Below are positions 27,092-36,904 of a DNA stretch of 64,000 nt, piece after piece; within the stretch, counting starts at the first letter, position 1, and the number at the start of each line of letters is the position of its first letter. A program made the position numbers and the translations under genes. The stretch is taken from positions 1-64,000 of the forward strand of contig NZ_JBPKBI010000022.1 of NCBI RefSeq assembly GCF_051388935.1. Reading direction: 5' to 3'. The notes under the pieces were generated by a model. It saw only the letters and a program-made list of their open reading frames with translations, ran no database searches and was not told the DNA's origin. This DNA comes from Yinghuangia sp035454725. GTDB lineage: Bacteria; Actinomycetota; Actinomycetes; Streptomycetales; Streptomycetaceae.

Positions 27092-28220
27092 CCGCGATCC
27101 CCGTTTCGAGTTTCTTGAAGATCCTGTAGCCGATCAGCAGCATCAGCGTCGCGGAGAGCGCGGCAACGCCGGTGAGCTGCCAGTCGGGCTGCTGTCCGTA
27201 CAGCATCGTGCGCCGGTAGCCGTCGATGACCGCGGCGAGCGGATTGGCGGCGACGTAGGGCACCAGCCACTCCTTGGTGATCTGGTCGAGGCCGTAGGCG
27301 ACCGGGGTGGCGAACATGCCCATCTGCATGAGCAGCGGGAGCATGTGCCGGATGTCCCGGAAGTAGACGACGGATGCCGACAGCAACAGCGCGGCGCCGA
27401 GCGCGACTTCGATTTGAATGACCAGGAAGATCGGTGCGATGTACGAGGTGCCGGCGGGTGCCTGGGTGTAGATGGCGAACAGCAGCACCAGCACGATCGC
27501 GGCGATCATCATGTCGAACAGCGCGACGATGATGGTCGCCAGCGGAAAGACTTCGCGCGGGCAGTAGACCTTGTTGAGCAGCGGACCGTTGGACACGATG
27601 GCGCTGGCGCCCTGCGTCACGGCCGCCATGAAGAAGGTCCAGCCGAGCAGGCCGACGTAGCTGAACAGCGGGTACGGCGCGCCGTGCGACTGCGCGATCT
27701 CGCTGACGTTGCCCACGCGTTGGAAAACGATCGTGAAGACGACCATGAGCATGACGGGTGTCAGGATCGCCCACGCGAAGCCGAGCACGGCCTGCTTGTA
27801 GCGGGCCCGCAGGTCGCGTTCGGCGAGCGTGCGCACCAACTCCCGTGCATGCCAGAGCTCTCGGATACCGCGCAGCAGCCCGACGCGTCGTTTGAAGCGC
27901 AGTTCGGGCGGCGGCCCCGCGGCCGGGTCGCGCGGCACGGCCACGACCGCGGGCACGCCGTACGCGCGTTCTTCTCGGCGGCCGTCCGCGCCGCCCGGCG
28001 CGTACTGAGCTGCCGGTGACGGCAGTTGCGCCTGCGCGCCGCTCGAATGCTGTTGTTGTGGCTGCCCGACGCCGCGGCCGGCGCTTGTCTGCCGCGCGCC
28101 CGAGCTCGGCGGCGCGGCGGCCTGCGGCCTCGGCGGCTGATGCGCCTTGCCGTTGATCCGGGTATACGGTCGCGCGCCTTCCCCACGCGCGCCGAAAGGT
28201 CCCCCCACAGCGTCCCCCAC
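27081..28220 (-). CDS. Polysaccharide ABC exporter, permease (Wzm/ABC-2 type) with long N-terminal extension
   Basis: The product is 379 aa with about six membrane helices from residue 145 on; the ABC-2 signatures RDLRARYKQAVLGFAW, YVGLLGWTFF and SASVVYFRDIRHMLP are clear. The family norm is about 260-290 aa; here roughly 105 residues rich in Pro, Gln, Ala and Gly come first. The GTG at 28220 is supported by AGGGAGGGGG just upstream, so the extension is probably translated. It exports the lipid-linked glycan with the adjacent Wzt-like ATPase. The role of the extension is unknown. Confidence 0.92.
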   Translation of the reverse strand: MGDAVGGPFGARGEGARPYTRINGKAHQPPRPQAAAPPSSGARQTSAGRGVGQPQQQHSSGAQAQLPSPAAQYAPGGADGRREERAYGVPAVVAVPRDPAAGPPPELRFKRRVGLLRGIRELWHARELVRTLAERDLRARYKQAVLGFAWAILTPVMLMVVFTIVFQRVGNVSEIAQSHGAPYPLFSYVGLLGWTFFMAAVTQGASAIVSNGPLLNKVYCPREVFPLATIIVALFDMMIAAIVLVLLFAIYTQAPAGTSYIAPIFLVIQIEVALGAALLLSASVVYFRDIRHMLPLLMQMGMFATPVAYGLDQITKEWLVPYVAANPLAAVIDGYRRTMLYGQQPDWQLTGVAALSATLMLLIGYRIFKKLETGIADVA

Positions 28221-28381
28221 GGACTCCCCCTCCCTGGTCCGCCGTCAACTCTCGCACATGGCGCAGGGCCATGAACGCGAATCACTTCTTGTCCGATCCT
28301 CCCGATCCCCCGTACGCGGAGTTCCGGCGCCCCATGCCGAAATCCCCGTGCTCGGGCCCCTGTTGGCATACCGCATGGTGG

Positions 28382-29527
28382 TCACGCGCGGTCGGTCCTC
28401 CCCACCGGACCCGCGACCGCGTCCAGGAGATCCTGCCAGGCGTCCACGACGGATTGCATCGAGTACGTCGCCACACAGTGTTGGTGGGCCGCCTCCCCGT
28501 ACGCCTCCCGGTCCGCGAGGACACGCCGGACGCCGTCCGCGACCGCGGCGGCGTCGCCGCGTGCGGCGAGCGCGCCGGTCGTGCCGTCGAGGACGACGTC
28601 GCGGACGAACCCCACGTCCGTCGCGACCGCCGGAATGCCCGACAGCCCGGCCTCGACCAACACCCCGGGGACGCCCTCGCTGTCGCTGGTGAGCAGCAGC
28701 ACGTCGGCGGCCCGGTAGACCGGTCCGGCGTCGTCCACTGTTCCGAGGAACCGCACGCGTCCGGGGGCGAGTTCGGCGGCGAGGCCCGCGAGTCGGCCGC
28801 GGTGTGGGCCGTCCCCGGCGATGAGCAGCAGGCACCGGTCGTCACGCAGTCGCGCGAACGCCTCGATCGCGAGGTCGACCCGCTTCTCGGCACTGAGGGC
28901 CCCGACCGCGGCGATCACGATTGCGTCGTCGGCGACACCCAGTTCCTTGCGCGCGGCTGCCCGTGAGGCGGTGTCCACGCGGGGATAGGCGTCGGGGCGG
29001 CGCCCGTTCGGGATGGCCCGGACGCGCCCCGGGGACAGTCCGTACCGCTCGATGAGCAGGTCGCGCCCGACTCGAGACACCGAGGCCACCGCCGCCGCAC
29101 GGCGGAGCAGCAGGCCGACCCGCAGGCGGCGCAGGCGCGTTGCGGCCCAGTGCCGGGGGTCGCCGATGTTCACATAGACGAAGGGTGTCCGCCCGAACGC
29201 GAGGGCCGCCGCGCAGGCCGGAAGCGTGGACGAGCCATGGGCGACGACGACGCGTGCGCGCCCGGCCTGTCCGCGCAGCGCCACGAGCGTGTCCGGGCTG
29301 AGGCGTCGCCTTCCGAGCGTCGGTATCGAGAGCCCAACGCCCGTCGTCGACACCGTGGTTGGTGAAGCCTCGGCGTCCGGGGCCAGCGCCGCGATCTCGG
29401 ACGCGACGCCGCGTGACCGTAGTTCGCGGTGCAGGTCGTAGGCGAAGGTCTGGGCTCCCCGGCGCCGCGGATCGGTGACCACGTGCAGCACCCCGCCGCG
29501 GGGTGTTCGGGGCGATGAGCCGTGCAT
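28382..29527 (-). CDS. Glycosyltransferase family 4
   Basis: The product is 381 aa from ATG 29527; the frame extends about 31 codons further but lacks coding bias. Features are VLHVVTDPRRRGAQTFAYDL at the N-terminus, VNIGDPRHWAATRL, and the donor region TSDSEGVPGVLVEAGLSGIP. It is the first gene of the minus operon containing the exporter, 161 bp upstream of it. It is divergent from the next glycosyltransferase, with promoters in 29528-29740. Confidence 0.9.
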   Translation of the reverse strand: MHGSSPRTPRGGVLHVVTDPRRRGAQTFAYDLHRELRSRGVASEIAALAPDAEASPTTVSTTGVGLSIPTLGRRRLSPDTLVALRGQAGRARVVVAHGSSTLPACAAALAFGRTPFVYVNIGDPRHWAATRLRRLRVGLLLRRAAAVASVSRVGRDLLIERYGLSPGRVRAIPNGRRPDAYPRVDTASRAAARKELGVADDAIVIAAVGALSAEKRVDLAIEAFARLRDDRCLLLIAGDGPHRGRLAGLAAELAPGRVRFLGTVDDAGPVYRAADVLLLTSDSEGVPGVLVEAGLSGIPAVATDVGFVRDVVLDGTTGALAARGDAAAVADGVRRVLADREAYGEAAHQHCVATYSMQSVVDAWQDLLDAVAGPVGRTDRA

Positions 29528-29740
29528 GGCACGCAGGTTGCCACACATCCATGCGTCCCGGGCCGTGCTCGCACGGGCACGGGAAGGAAATCGACTGTGC
29601 GGTGGCTCTTTCTTCCCCACAACCCGGCCGGGGCACCGCCGTGCTCGCTACGCTCCCTCACGTGGGGATCGCCGTATAGGGAGTGCGGCGGGTCGTACTC
29701 GGGGTGGTGCCAGGTCTCCGGCAGGGGCTCTGGGCGATAT

Positions 29741-30904
29741 ATGGGGGTAGTGCCCGTGCACGTGTTGCACGTGATCGACAGTGTCGATCGGGCCGGGGGG
29801 GCCGAGCAGGCGTTGGCGGTGACGGCCGCGCATCTCATCCGTCGCGGTGTCGAGCTCGACGTCGCGTACCTGCTGGACGTGGACGGTTTTCAGGCCGAGT
29901 TGAGCGAAGCGGGCGTCGGGCTGTTCGGTGTCCACCGCGGCTCGCGTGCCGGCACGGTCGCCGGACTGCGGCGGGTCATCCGCGACCGGGCGCCCGACCT
30001 CGTGCACACCACGTTGTTCGAGGCTGATGTGGCGGGGCGTGCGGCGGCAGTGTCGTGCCGTGTACCGGTCGTGTCGAGCCTGGTCAACTCGGCTTACGGC
30101 ACGGAGCAGTTCGCGTCGCCGACGCTGCGGCCGTGGAAGCTGCGCGCGGCACAGGCACTCGACGCGGCGACCGCGCGGGGGGTGCGCCGTTTCCATGCGT
30201 TGACCGACCACGTCGCCGAGGTGATGGCCCGTCGGCTCGCGGTACGGCGCTCCCGCATCGAGGTGGTCCCGCGCGGCCGGGATCCCGAACTCCTGGCCCG
30301 GGCAACAAAACAGCGCGATTCGGTGCGTGCGGAGCTGGGGCTGGGCAGCGGCACCCCGGTCCTGTTGGCCGCCGCTCGGCAGGAGTATCAGAAGGGACTC
30401 GACGTCCTGATCGAGGCGTTCGGCACGGTGCGCGGCAGCGTTCCCGAGGCCGTGCTGCTGCTCGCGGGCCCGCCCGGGACCCAGACCGAGCGCCTGCGTG
30501 CCGCCGCCGGCGCGGTGGGCGGCGAGGACGCGGTCCGGTTCCTCGGAGAGCGCCGGGATGTCCCCGAACTCATGGGTGCCGCCGATGTGTTCGTGCTGTC
30601 GTCGCGGTGGGAGGGCCTGGGCAGCGTGGTCATCGAAGCCATGGGCTGCGGAACTCCCGTAGTGGCCACGAGCCTTCCGCCGGTACGCGAGATCGTCGGG
30701 TCGGCGGAGTGCGCGACGCTCGTGCCGCCCGAGGACGCCGCCGCACTGGCCGACGCGCTGATCGACGCCCTCACCGACCGTGCGTCGGCCGAGGACAAGG
30801 CGGCCGCCGCGTCCGCGCGTTTCATGGACACGTTCACCGTCGACCGGGTCTGCGACCGCATGGTCGACTTCTACGCACGCGCCCTGGCCGGCAGCCGCAC
30901 GTGA
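29741..30904 (+). CDS. Glycosyltransferase family 4
   Basis: The product is 387 aa, from the ATG at 29741. Motifs are VLHVIDSVDRAGGAEQAL (the GGAEQ acceptor loop), LLAAARQEYQKGLDVLIEAF and SSRWEGLGSVVIEAMGCGTP. These define a retaining GT-B enzyme. It opens the plus-strand half of the export region, followed by a 162-bp gap and the Wzz/kinase-like gene. The gap may hold a separate promoter for the downstream operon. Confidence 0.9.
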   Translation: MGVVPVHVLHVIDSVDRAGGAEQALAVTAAHLIRRGVELDVAYLLDVDGFQAELSEAGVGLFGVHRGSRAGTVAGLRRVIRDRAPDLVHTTLFEADVAGRAAAVSCRVPVVSSLVNSAYGTEQFASPTLRPWKLRAAQALDAATARGVRRFHALTDHVAEVMARRLAVRRSRIEVVPRGRDPELLARATKQRDSVRAELGLGSGTPVLLAAARQEYQKGLDVLIEAFGTVRGSVPEAVLLLAGPPGTQTERLRAAAGAVGGEDAVRFLGERRDVPELMGAADVFVLSSRWEGLGSVVIEAMGCGTPVVATSLPPVREIVGSAECATLVPPEDAAALADALIDALTDRASAEDKAAAASARFMDTFTVDRVCDRMVDFYARALAGSRT

Positions 30905-31066
30905 CCGCCGAGCCGTTGCCCCCCAGGGGAACGTACTTCCGAAACCTCCACAGTTCCGGCACAAGCGAGCAGGCCCGAGAACCGTTCGCTCAACTACGGT
31001 TGATCCGCCGAGTGAACGTGTGGTGCCCGTCCGCTCACGCCATGACCACAGTCCGGAGGGGGACCG

Positions 31067-33067
31067 GTGGAGACCTCTAGCTACTTCTCCGTCTTGCAGC
31101 GCCGCTGGAAACTGGTGGTGGCATGCCTGGCGGTGGGCTTGGTCGCCGGGTTCATGCTCACCCCCGACAATCCCAAGTCGCTGGGCGACGACTGGTCCAG
31201 CACGATCTCCGTCGTGCGTGCCCCGGAGACCGACAAGGAATTTCCGCTCATCCAGGTCCAGTTCGTCTCCGACGGCGGCGACGTGGCAAAGGAAGTCGCC
31301 ACGCAACTGGGCAAGGAGGCCTCACTCGTCGCCGCCCAGGTGACCACCGGCGTCGACAGCGAGGCCGGCGTCTTCTGGGTCACCGCCGAGGGTCCGACGC
31401 GCGCGGAGACCGAACTCCTGGCGCGTGCCTGGGCGGAAACCACCAAGGACATCTTCGGGGCCAAGCAGCGCGCGCAATACCAGCAGCGCGCCGACGACCT
31501 CAAGCCTCAGCTCGACCAGCTCCGGGCCGAGGTCGACCGGTTGGGCAAGGCGGTCGACGCGCTTCCGCCCGCGCAACGGGCCACGAGCGTCGAGCAGTCC
31601 GACCTCACGATCAAGAAGGCGTCGTACGAGGCGTTGGCCGCGCAGGTCGAGAAGTGGTCGCAGCCTTTCAACGACCCGCGGGTGGTCGTCCAGGACAACC
31701 TGCGCAGCTCCGCCGACGCGGCGACGAGCATTCTCGCGCCCACGTCGCGGCCGCTGCGCATCACGCTCGCCGGTCTGCTGGGCCTGGCGCTCGGCCTGGT
31801 CGCGGCGCTGATGGTCGACCGCATGGACATGCGCCTGCGCGGCCGGCTCCAGGTCGAGGACGCGTTCGGGATGCCGGTGATCGCCGAGGTGCCGCGCGCG
31901 TCGCGGCGGATGCGTGCCGGCCACGCGGTCCTGGTCGCGGCCCGGCCGGGGAGCCCCGTGGCGGAGGCGTACCGGTCGCTGCGATCGGCGCTGTTGTTGT
32001 CCGGGCCCCCAGGGCTGGCGTTCCGGCTGGGTGAGACGGCCCCGCGCCCCGGCCGGACTTCGTCGCTTCCGGCGCGCCGCTTCACCGACCCGGCGCCGGT
32101 GATCCTCGTCGTCTCGCCTCGGCCGGGTGACGGGCGTACCAGCACGGTCGCGAACCTGGCGGCGGCGCTCGCCGAGGCCGGCCGGTCGGTGCTCGTGCTG
32201 GACTGCGACTTCCGCAACCCGGAGGCGCACTTGTACCTCGGTGCCAAGCCCGGCACCGGATTGTCGGAACTCCTGTTGTCGGAGCGGGAGACCGACCTCG
32301 TGCACGTGATCCGGGCCACCGAGGTCCCGAACGTCCGGATGATCACCGGTGGCGCGCCCACGAGTTACCCCGCAGCGCTGCTCCTGCGGGTCGGCGAGGT
32401 GATCGCACGCGCCCGGCATCACGCGGACGTCGTGCTGCTGGACAGCGCGCCGCTGCTGTTCGCGAACGACACCAACGATCTCGTGCAGCACTCCGACGCG
32501 ATGCTGGTGGTGACCCGCAGCGGCAACCTGACCCCCGATCAGGCCTCTCGTGTGTCCGAGTTGCTGACGCGTACCGGCGTACCGGTCGCGGGCATCGCCC
32601 TCATCGGCACCGACCCGTCGACGGTCGGGGTGCGCGGCGGGCGCGGGCGCGGGCTCGCCTCGCTGTCCGTGCCGGGCACCGGCCTGGTGATGCGCGGCCG
32701 ATCGGGATCCGCCTCGGAGGCCGAGGACAACGGTGAACGCACCGCGCCGAGTTGGGCGCAGCGCGGCATCGACGACGTGCCGAACGGCAACGGGGCGTCG
32801 GCGGCCCTGGAGGCCGGGAGCACTGTGCCCGATCCCGAATCGCTGGTGCGCACTGCCGAGTTGCGCACGGTGAGCGTTCCGCCCGCCGGGGAGGGCCACT
32901 CCGGCAGCCGCGGCCCGGGGTCCGACGGCGACGACCTGTTCGACGCGACGAAGAGCGGCTTCGGCGGCGGGCTCCTCGGCGACGAGTCGGACGAGCCCGG
33001 GCACTTCGGCCCGCACGACGACGGCCGCGGGCCGTTCGGGCGCCCCGACACCGAGGACCGCCCGTGA
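31067..33067 (+). CDS. Wzz/BY-kinase-like polysaccharide co-polymerase
   Basis: The product is 666 aa from a GTG. A Wzz domain comes first with TM1 (about 15-33), an extracellular coiled-coil-prone part (about 120-165) and TM2 (about 229-247). A cytosolic P-loop domain (about 340-520) then resembles CpsD/BY-kinase: its A motif is SPRPGDGRTST, with Arg357 where Lys is expected, A' is LVLDCDFRNP and B is VVLLDSAP (Asp459). The C-terminal about 130 residues are Gly/Asp-rich and contain no Tyr cluster. It probably controls chain length or export; kinase activity is doubtful. The next gene starts inside its stop codon (GTGA). Confidence 0.88.
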   Translation: METSSYFSVLQRRWKLVVACLAVGLVAGFMLTPDNPKSLGDDWSSTISVVRAPETDKEFPLIQVQFVSDGGDVAKEVATQLGKEASLVAAQVTTGVDSEAGVFWVTAEGPTRAETELLARAWAETTKDIFGAKQRAQYQQRADDLKPQLDQLRAEVDRLGKAVDALPPAQRATSVEQSDLTIKKASYEALAAQVEKWSQPFNDPRVVVQDNLRSSADAATSILAPTSRPLRITLAGLLGLALGLVAALMVDRMDMRLRGRLQVEDAFGMPVIAEVPRASRRMRAGHAVLVAARPGSPVAEAYRSLRSALLLSGPPGLAFRLGETAPRPGRTSSLPARRFTDPAPVILVVSPRPGDGRTSTVANLAAALAEAGRSVLVLDCDFRNPEAHLYLGAKPGTGLSELLLSERETDLVHVIRATEVPNVRMITGGAPTSYPAALLLRVGEVIARARHHADVVLLDSAPLLFANDTNDLVQHSDAMLVVTRSGNLTPDQASRVSELLTRTGVPVAGIALIGTDPSTVGVRGGRGRGLASLSVPGTGLVMRGRSGSASEAEDNGERTAPSWAQRGIDDVPNGNGASAALEAGSTVPDPESLVRTAELRTVSVPPAGEGHSGSRGPGSDGDDLFDATKSGFGGGLLGDESDEPGHFGPHDDGRGPFGRPDTEDRP

Positions 33068-34254
33068 CCGGGCACGCGACCATGCCGCCGTCCTCCACGC
33101 GGAAGACGCACGTGCTGTGGCTCACCAAGGGCCTCGGCCGCGGCGGCGCCGAACAGTTGCTGGTCAACTGTGCCCGGCACGTCGACCGGACGCGCTTCGA
33201 GGTCGAGGTGGCGTACGTCCTGCCGTGGAAGGACGCCCTCGTACCCGCCCTGCGGGAGGCAGGGGTGACCGTACACTGCCTCGGCGACCGCTCCCGCCCG
33301 GCGGCCGACCCGCGCCACCCCGAGGCGGTGGCGCCCGCCGACCGCACCTGGCCGCTGCGGCTGCGCCGCCTGGTGACCGCGCGCGAGTACGACATCGTGC
33401 ACACGCACATGCCCGTCCCGGCCGTCGCCGCACGTGTGTTGGCCGCCCGGCGGGTGACGCTGGTCCACACCGAGCACAACTTGTGGCACCGCTATCGCAC
33501 CCCGACCCGGCTCGCGAACGCGTGGACGTACCGCCGCAACTCCGCCGTGATCGCGGTGTCGCACGCCGTCGCCGGCACCATCACCCCCACACGGCTGCCG
33601 CGCCCCCGGGCGGGGTTCGAGCCGCTGCGCGTCATCCACCACGGGCCCGATCTGGGCGGCGTCGTCCCGGGCGCGGGTGCCCGGGAACGGGCACGACGAC
33701 TGCTCGACCTGGACCCGGACTCATACACCTGCGGTGTGGTCGCGAACTTCACCGCGAAGAAGGACCACGCGGGGCTCCTGGAGGCCCATGCGCTGCTGCG
33801 CCGCACCGAACCGGGCGCGCGCCTGGTGCTGGTCGGACTCGGCCCGCTGGAGGCGGAGTTGAGAGAGCGGGCGGCGCGTCCCGACCTGGCCGGATCGGTG
33901 GTGTTCACCGGGTCGCGCGGCGATGTCCCCGAACTCCTGCCCGCATTCGACGTGTTCGCGCTCGGCTCGCGGCAGGAGGGCCTGCCGGTCGCGCTGATGG
34001 AGGCGATGGCCACCGGGCTGCCGGTCGTGGTCACGGACGTCGGGGGGATGCCGGAGATCGTGACTGACGGCGTGGAAGGCCGCGTCGTACCCTCGGGGGA
34101 CCCCGCCGCACTCGCGGCGGCCCTCGCGCAGGCGGCGGATCCGGCGCGGCGCAGGGCTTGGGGCAAGGCGGCGAGGCTGCGTTCGGAGACGTTCGACGTC
34201 GCGGGCGCCCAGTCGCGCATCGAGGACGTGTACCGGGAGGTATTGGCACGATGA
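33064..34254 (+). CDS. Glycosyltransferase family 4
   Basis: The product is 396 aa from a GTG overlapping the kinase-like gene's stop. Its N-terminus has VLWLTKGLGRGGAEQLL, then HTHMPVPAVAAR and TEHNLWHRY. The C-terminal half has VVANFTAKKDHAGLLEA and GSRQEGLPVALMEAMATGLP. The resemblance is to GT4 enzymes of exopolysaccharide clusters. It overlaps the downstream GNAT gene by 4 bp (ATGA). Confidence 0.92.
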   Translation: MTGHATMPPSSTRKTHVLWLTKGLGRGGAEQLLVNCARHVDRTRFEVEVAYVLPWKDALVPALREAGVTVHCLGDRSRPAADPRHPEAVAPADRTWPLRLRRLVTAREYDIVHTHMPVPAVAARVLAARRVTLVHTEHNLWHRYRTPTRLANAWTYRRNSAVIAVSHAVAGTITPTRLPRPRAGFEPLRVIHHGPDLGGVVPGAGARERARRLLDLDPDSYTCGVVANFTAKKDHAGLLEAHALLRRTEPGARLVLVGLGPLEAELRERAARPDLAGSVVFTGSRGDVPELLPAFDVFALGSRQEGLPVALMEAMATGLPVVVTDVGGMPEIVTDGVEGRVVPSGDPAALAAALAQAADPARRRAWGKAARLRSETFDVAGAQSRIEDVYREVLAR

Positions 34255-35438
34255 CCAGCCGATACGAAGGCGACGTCCTGGTGAGAGAGTTGGCGAAGGA
34301 CGACGAGCCGGCGGTGCTGGACCTGCTGGGCGCGGCCCTCGCGGGTGGCCCGACGGGAGAGCGCACGCAGGAGTTCTTCGACTGGAAGCACCACGACAAC
34401 CCGTTCGGTGCCAGCCCGGGTCTGGTCGCCGAGTCGCCGAACGGGGCGATCGTCGCGGTACGCCTGTTCCTGCGCTGGGAGTTCGTCCACCAGGGCGAGA
34501 CCGTCCGGGCGGTGCGTGCGGTCGACACCGCGACGCACCCGTTGTGGCAGGGCCGCGGCCTGTTCACCGAACTCACCCGTGACCTGCTCGAACGGGTCGC
34601 GGACGACACAGACCTGGTGTTCAACACGCCCAACGCCAGCAGCCTGCCGGGATACCTCAAGTTGGGCTGGCGCGAGGTGGGCAAGGTCCCGATCGCGCTG
34701 CATCCCATCCGGCCACTGGCGTTCGCGAAGGGCCTGCGCGAACTGCGTTCGGGCGAAGCGGAGAAGGCACCCACGTCGACCGACTTCGCGCGCACGCGAG
34801 GGCGCGGCGCGGTGAGCAGCTCGTACGCGTCCGGGTCCTCCTCGACCGCTCCGCTGCCCGACATCTCCGAGCTGCCCCGCGCGACCGCGGACGACTCGGC
34901 GATCCGCTGCCGGTTCCCGACGGTCCGCCAGTTCTTCGCGGACCCGGCGGCCCGCAACGGCCTGGAGGAGCTGATCGGCGACGCCGACTCGGCGGACGCC
35001 GCGCTGTGGCCGGACCGGCTGCGCACCCCTTTGACCGAGGCCTACCTGCGCTGGCGCTACGAGGCCGCGCCGGGCCTCGACTACCGGGTGATCGCGGCGT
35101 ACCGGCAGGGCACGCTCGACGGCGTGGCGTTCGGACGGCCGCGCATGCGGGGGCCTTTGGCGGAGTTCACGCTGTCGCAGTTGCTGATTCGGCCCGGCGA
35201 CCGGATGACCGCGCGCCGGCTGCTGTCCGCCGCCGGGCTGTCCGGGTGCGACCACGTCGCGACGCACCTGACACCCGGATCGGACGCGTCGCGGGCCGCG
35301 CGGTACGCCGGCTACGCGACGCCGCCGCGCACCGGAATGCTCATGGTGGCCCGGCCGTTGCGCCCGCTGCCTGCCGGACTCGACCCCCTGACACTGAACT
35401 CCTGGCATCTGGCACTGGGTGACCTGGAGGTCTTTTGA
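34251..35438 (+). CDS. GNAT-family N-acetyltransferase in polysaccharide operon
   Basis: The product is 395 aa. The N-terminal half is a GNAT domain: VRAVDTATHPLWQGRGLFTE is the acetyl-CoA pyrophosphate-binding motif A region, and NTPNASSLPGYLKLGW is motif B. The C-terminal half (about 225-395) is a second GNAT-like unit with YLRWRYEAAPGLDYRVIAAY. An acidic, Ser-rich linker joins them. Such double-GNAT proteins occur in exopolysaccharide operons and are proposed to acylate sugars. The start overlaps the upstream stop, and the next gene starts at TTG inside this stop. Confidence 0.8.
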   Translation: MTSRYEGDVLVRELAKDDEPAVLDLLGAALAGGPTGERTQEFFDWKHHDNPFGASPGLVAESPNGAIVAVRLFLRWEFVHQGETVRAVRAVDTATHPLWQGRGLFTELTRDLLERVADDTDLVFNTPNASSLPGYLKLGWREVGKVPIALHPIRPLAFAKGLRELRSGEAEKAPTSTDFARTRGRGAVSSSYASGSSSTAPLPDISELPRATADDSAIRCRFPTVRQFFADPAARNGLEELIGDADSADAALWPDRLRTPLTEAYLRWRYEAAPGLDYRVIAAYRQGTLDGVAFGRPRMRGPLAEFTLSQLLIRPGDRMTARRLLSAAGLSGCDHVATHLTPGSDASRAARYAGYATPPRTGMLMVARPLRPLPAGLDPLTLNSWHLALGDLEVF

Positions 35439-36904
35439 GCGGCACCGCGCTGCCGCGGTTCCGCCGTCCGCGGATCCCGTGGGGCGGCATCGTCGCGACC
35501 GGGCTGGTCGGCGCCTATGTCGCGGTGTTCGCGTGGTCGATGGAGAACCGCGCGTATGACATGTGGGGCGCGCTCATCGTCTTTCCGCTCCTGCTGACGC
35601 TGAGCATTCCGATCCTTGAGCGGCTGACCCGCGACGACGACCCGTGGTTCCAGAAAATCGTGATGTGGGCGCTGGTCGCGAAGCTGGCGGCCTGCTTCGC
35701 GCGGTACTGGATGTCGTTTCACCTGTACGGCGGCAATGCGGACGCGGCGATGTACGACATGGAGGGCCGCGAGCTCGCGGTGCTGTTCCGCGATGGTGAC
35801 TTCACCGTGGATATCGGCCGCAAAGTCATCGGCACCGGATTCATCATCATTCTGACCGGGATCGTCTACGCGTTCGTCGGCCAGTCGATTATTTCCGGTT
35901 ACCTGGTGTATTCCTGGATCGGCTTCTGGGGCCTTTATCTGTGCTGGCGGGCGTTCACGATCGCCTATCCGGACGGTGACCGCAAACGCTATTCGAAGCT
36001 GGTGTTCTTTCTCCCCTCGCTGCTGTTCTGGCCGTCGGGGATCGGCAAGGACACGTGGATGCTGTTCACGCTGGGGCTGTGCGCGTACGGCTGCGCGCTG
36101 CTTCTCGTGCGGCGGCGCGGCGCGTACGTGTTCCTGCTGCTGGGGATGACCGGCACGACGATGGTCCGGCCGCACGTGACGGTGCTGGTCATGTGCGGTC
36201 TGCTCGTCGGCTATCTGCTGCGGACCAGACCCCGGCAGGTGTCCGCGCTCGGGCCCATTCGGGCCGCGGTGGGGGCGGTGGTGCTGGGTGCGGGCGCGGT
36301 GGTCGCGCTGAAGCAGGTCGGCAGGTTCTTCGGCACCAGCGATCTGAGCGCGGCGTCGGCGACCGAGGTGGTCAACCGCACGCAGACCCTCACGTCGCAG
36401 GGCGGCTCGGCACAGCAGACCGTCGAGCAGTCGAGCGTGATCTCTCCGGCGCATCTGCCGCAGTCGCTGATGACGGTGCTGTTCCGGCCGTTTCCGTTCG
36501 AGGTGCACAACATGCAGGCGCTGCTGGCGTCACTCGAAGGCGTGCTGCTGCTCGGTCTGGTGGTGGTGTCGCTGGCCAGGCTGCGGCGGTTGCCGGCGCT
36601 GCTGGTCAGACGGCCGTATCTGGCGTTCGCACTGGTGTACGTGCTGGTGTTCGCGATGGCGTTCGCCAACATCAAGAACTTCGGGATCCTGACCCGGGAG
36701 CGGGTCCAGGTCTTCCCGTTCGTGCTCGTCCTGCTGGCCATCCCCAAACCCCGGGAAGGGGCGTCGCCGAACGGGTCGAAGAGCCGGCGCCCCGGCAAGG
36801 ATCCGGGAAGGCCCCGAAGGCAGGCAGCGGGCGTTTCGGCAACGACCGGTTCGGCCGGGGCCGCGGTCCCGGCCGCAGGGAGGGGGGATCCGCGATGGCG
36901 GTGA
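35435..36904 (+). CDS. Polytopic membrane protein, possible Wzy-like polymerase
   Basis: The product is 489 aa with about nine to ten hydrophobic segments, a central SKLVFFLPSLLFWPSGIGKD motif and a C-terminal cytosolic Lys/Arg/Pro-rich tail. The 'FLPS..FWPSGIGKD' motif occurs in conserved actinomycete membrane proteins of polysaccharide loci; no function is established. By position it could be a polymerase or flippase, the two activities not otherwise obvious here. It starts at TTG (TTGA overlap with the upstream stop), and the tail overlaps the aminotransferase start by 10 bp. Confidence 0.8.
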   Translation: MSGTALPRFRRPRIPWGGIVATGLVGAYVAVFAWSMENRAYDMWGALIVFPLLLTLSIPILERLTRDDDPWFQKIVMWALVAKLAACFARYWMSFHLYGGNADAAMYDMEGRELAVLFRDGDFTVDIGRKVIGTGFIIILTGIVYAFVGQSIISGYLVYSWIGFWGLYLCWRAFTIAYPDGDRKRYSKLVFFLPSLLFWPSGIGKDTWMLFTLGLCAYGCALLLVRRRGAYVFLLLGMTGTTMVRPHVTVLVMCGLLVGYLLRTRPRQVSALGPIRAAVGAVVLGAGAVVALKQVGRFFGTSDLSAASATEVVNRTQTLTSQGGSAQQTVEQSSVISPAHLPQSLMTVLFRPFPFEVHNMQALLASLEGVLLLGLVVVSLARLRRLPALLVRRPYLAFALVYVLVFAMAFANIKNFGILTRERVQVFPFVLVLLAIPKPREGASPNGSKSRRPGKDPGRPRRQAAGVSATTGSAGAAVPAAGRGDPRWR

